Assembly: GCF_021295335.1 (NCBI RefSeq)
Contig: NZ_JAIWOT010000001.1
Location: 1,886,001 to 1,950,000 of the forward strand
DNA from: Komagataeibacter sp. FNDCF1
GTDB taxonomy: Bacteria; Pseudomonadota; Alphaproteobacteria; Acetobacterales; Acetobacteraceae
DNA: 64,000 bases
Reading direction: 5' to 3'
The translations under genes and the position numbers were made by a program. A model generated the notes under the pieces. The model was not told where the DNA came from, searched no databases, and saw only the letters and a list, made by a program, of their open reading frames with translations. Shown piece by piece: positions 61,775-64,000 of the stretch (the stretch's first letter is position 1; every line of letters starts with the position of its first letter).

Positions 61775-64000
<2,226 letters not shown>

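Overview
The window looks like chromosome or megaplasmid DNA of an acetic acid bacterium (Acetobacteraceae; Komagataeibacter or Gluconacetobacter-like). This is an inference from a membrane PQQ glucose dehydrogenase, a carbohydrate porin, the alphaproteobacterial style of the conjugation genes, GC-rich codon use and the many insertion sequences. It is an accessory region that abuts a ribosomal RNA operon at its right end (23S, 5S and initiator tRNA-Met on the minus strand, 61.4-64 kb). I counted roughly 60 intact genes and a dozen broken ones.

1-10.35 kb is a scrap zone. It holds an IS3 element cut by the window edge, the C-terminal stub of a type ISP-like restriction enzyme, an intact Xre/RES toxin-antitoxin pair, a frameshifted 3'-5' exonuclease, and an ScpA-like gene overlapping a tyrosine-recombinase-like protein without catalytic residues. 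It also holds 16-bp direct repeats, a wrecked dienelactone hydrolase, a Fic protein with inverted-repeat operators, a complete tyrosine recombinase and a 5' fragment of panE. A complete IS66 element (10350-12941) then joins panE to a truncated trbB without a target duplication, so this is a rearrangement junction.

12.9-38 kb is the backbone of a conjugative/replicative element, nearly all on the minus strand: ParB, DUF932, a DUF7146/toprim primase-like gene, DUF2493, DUF736, DUF2285, an HTH protein, RepA, DUF2840, a TraF-like S26 peptidase, a second DUF736, a lytic transglycosylase, a DUF3363 relaxase, TraG, a CopG-like protein and the trbB fragment. A cargo block with mostly opposite orientation sits between the relaxase and TraG: a PIN-type toxin-antitoxin candidate, a gamma-glutamylcyclotransferase-like protein, an amino-acid racemase and an AraC regulator. 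The 3' end of repA carries a DnaA box, three 17-bp iteron-like repeats and AT-rich tandem repeats, together a candidate oriV. A perfect 16-bp inverted repeat before the relaxase is a candidate oriT. Two identical, oppositely oriented IS110/IS1111-type elements (25676-27228 and 32042-33594) interrupt DUF2285 and the primase gene; removing either one restores the host reading frame. Intergenic gaps between the elements hold long inverted-repeat structures that I cannot assign. The remaining trb secretion genes are not in the window, so the element is probably not self-transmissible as it stands.

38-57 kb is metabolic and redox cargo: PQQ glucose dehydrogenase, DUF2255, a Bcr/CflA-type exporter, an SDR, and a LysR regulator divergent from a carboxymuconolactone-decarboxylase-like protein, an aldo/keto reductase, a zinc alcohol dehydrogenase and a secreted double-CMD/cupin protein. 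These are followed by DUF2239 with a palindromic operator, an NTF2-like protein with an unusual double-Rossmann FAD monooxygenase divergent from a TetR regulator, a decayed IS5-type element, another LysR regulator, an OprB-type porin and a small membrane protein.

57-61.5 kb holds a RecD2-type helicase, a small conserved-looking protein and a large serine recombinase. The recombinase 3' end reads through the rRNA-operon terminator into the initiator tRNA, which marks the probable edge of an integrated element.
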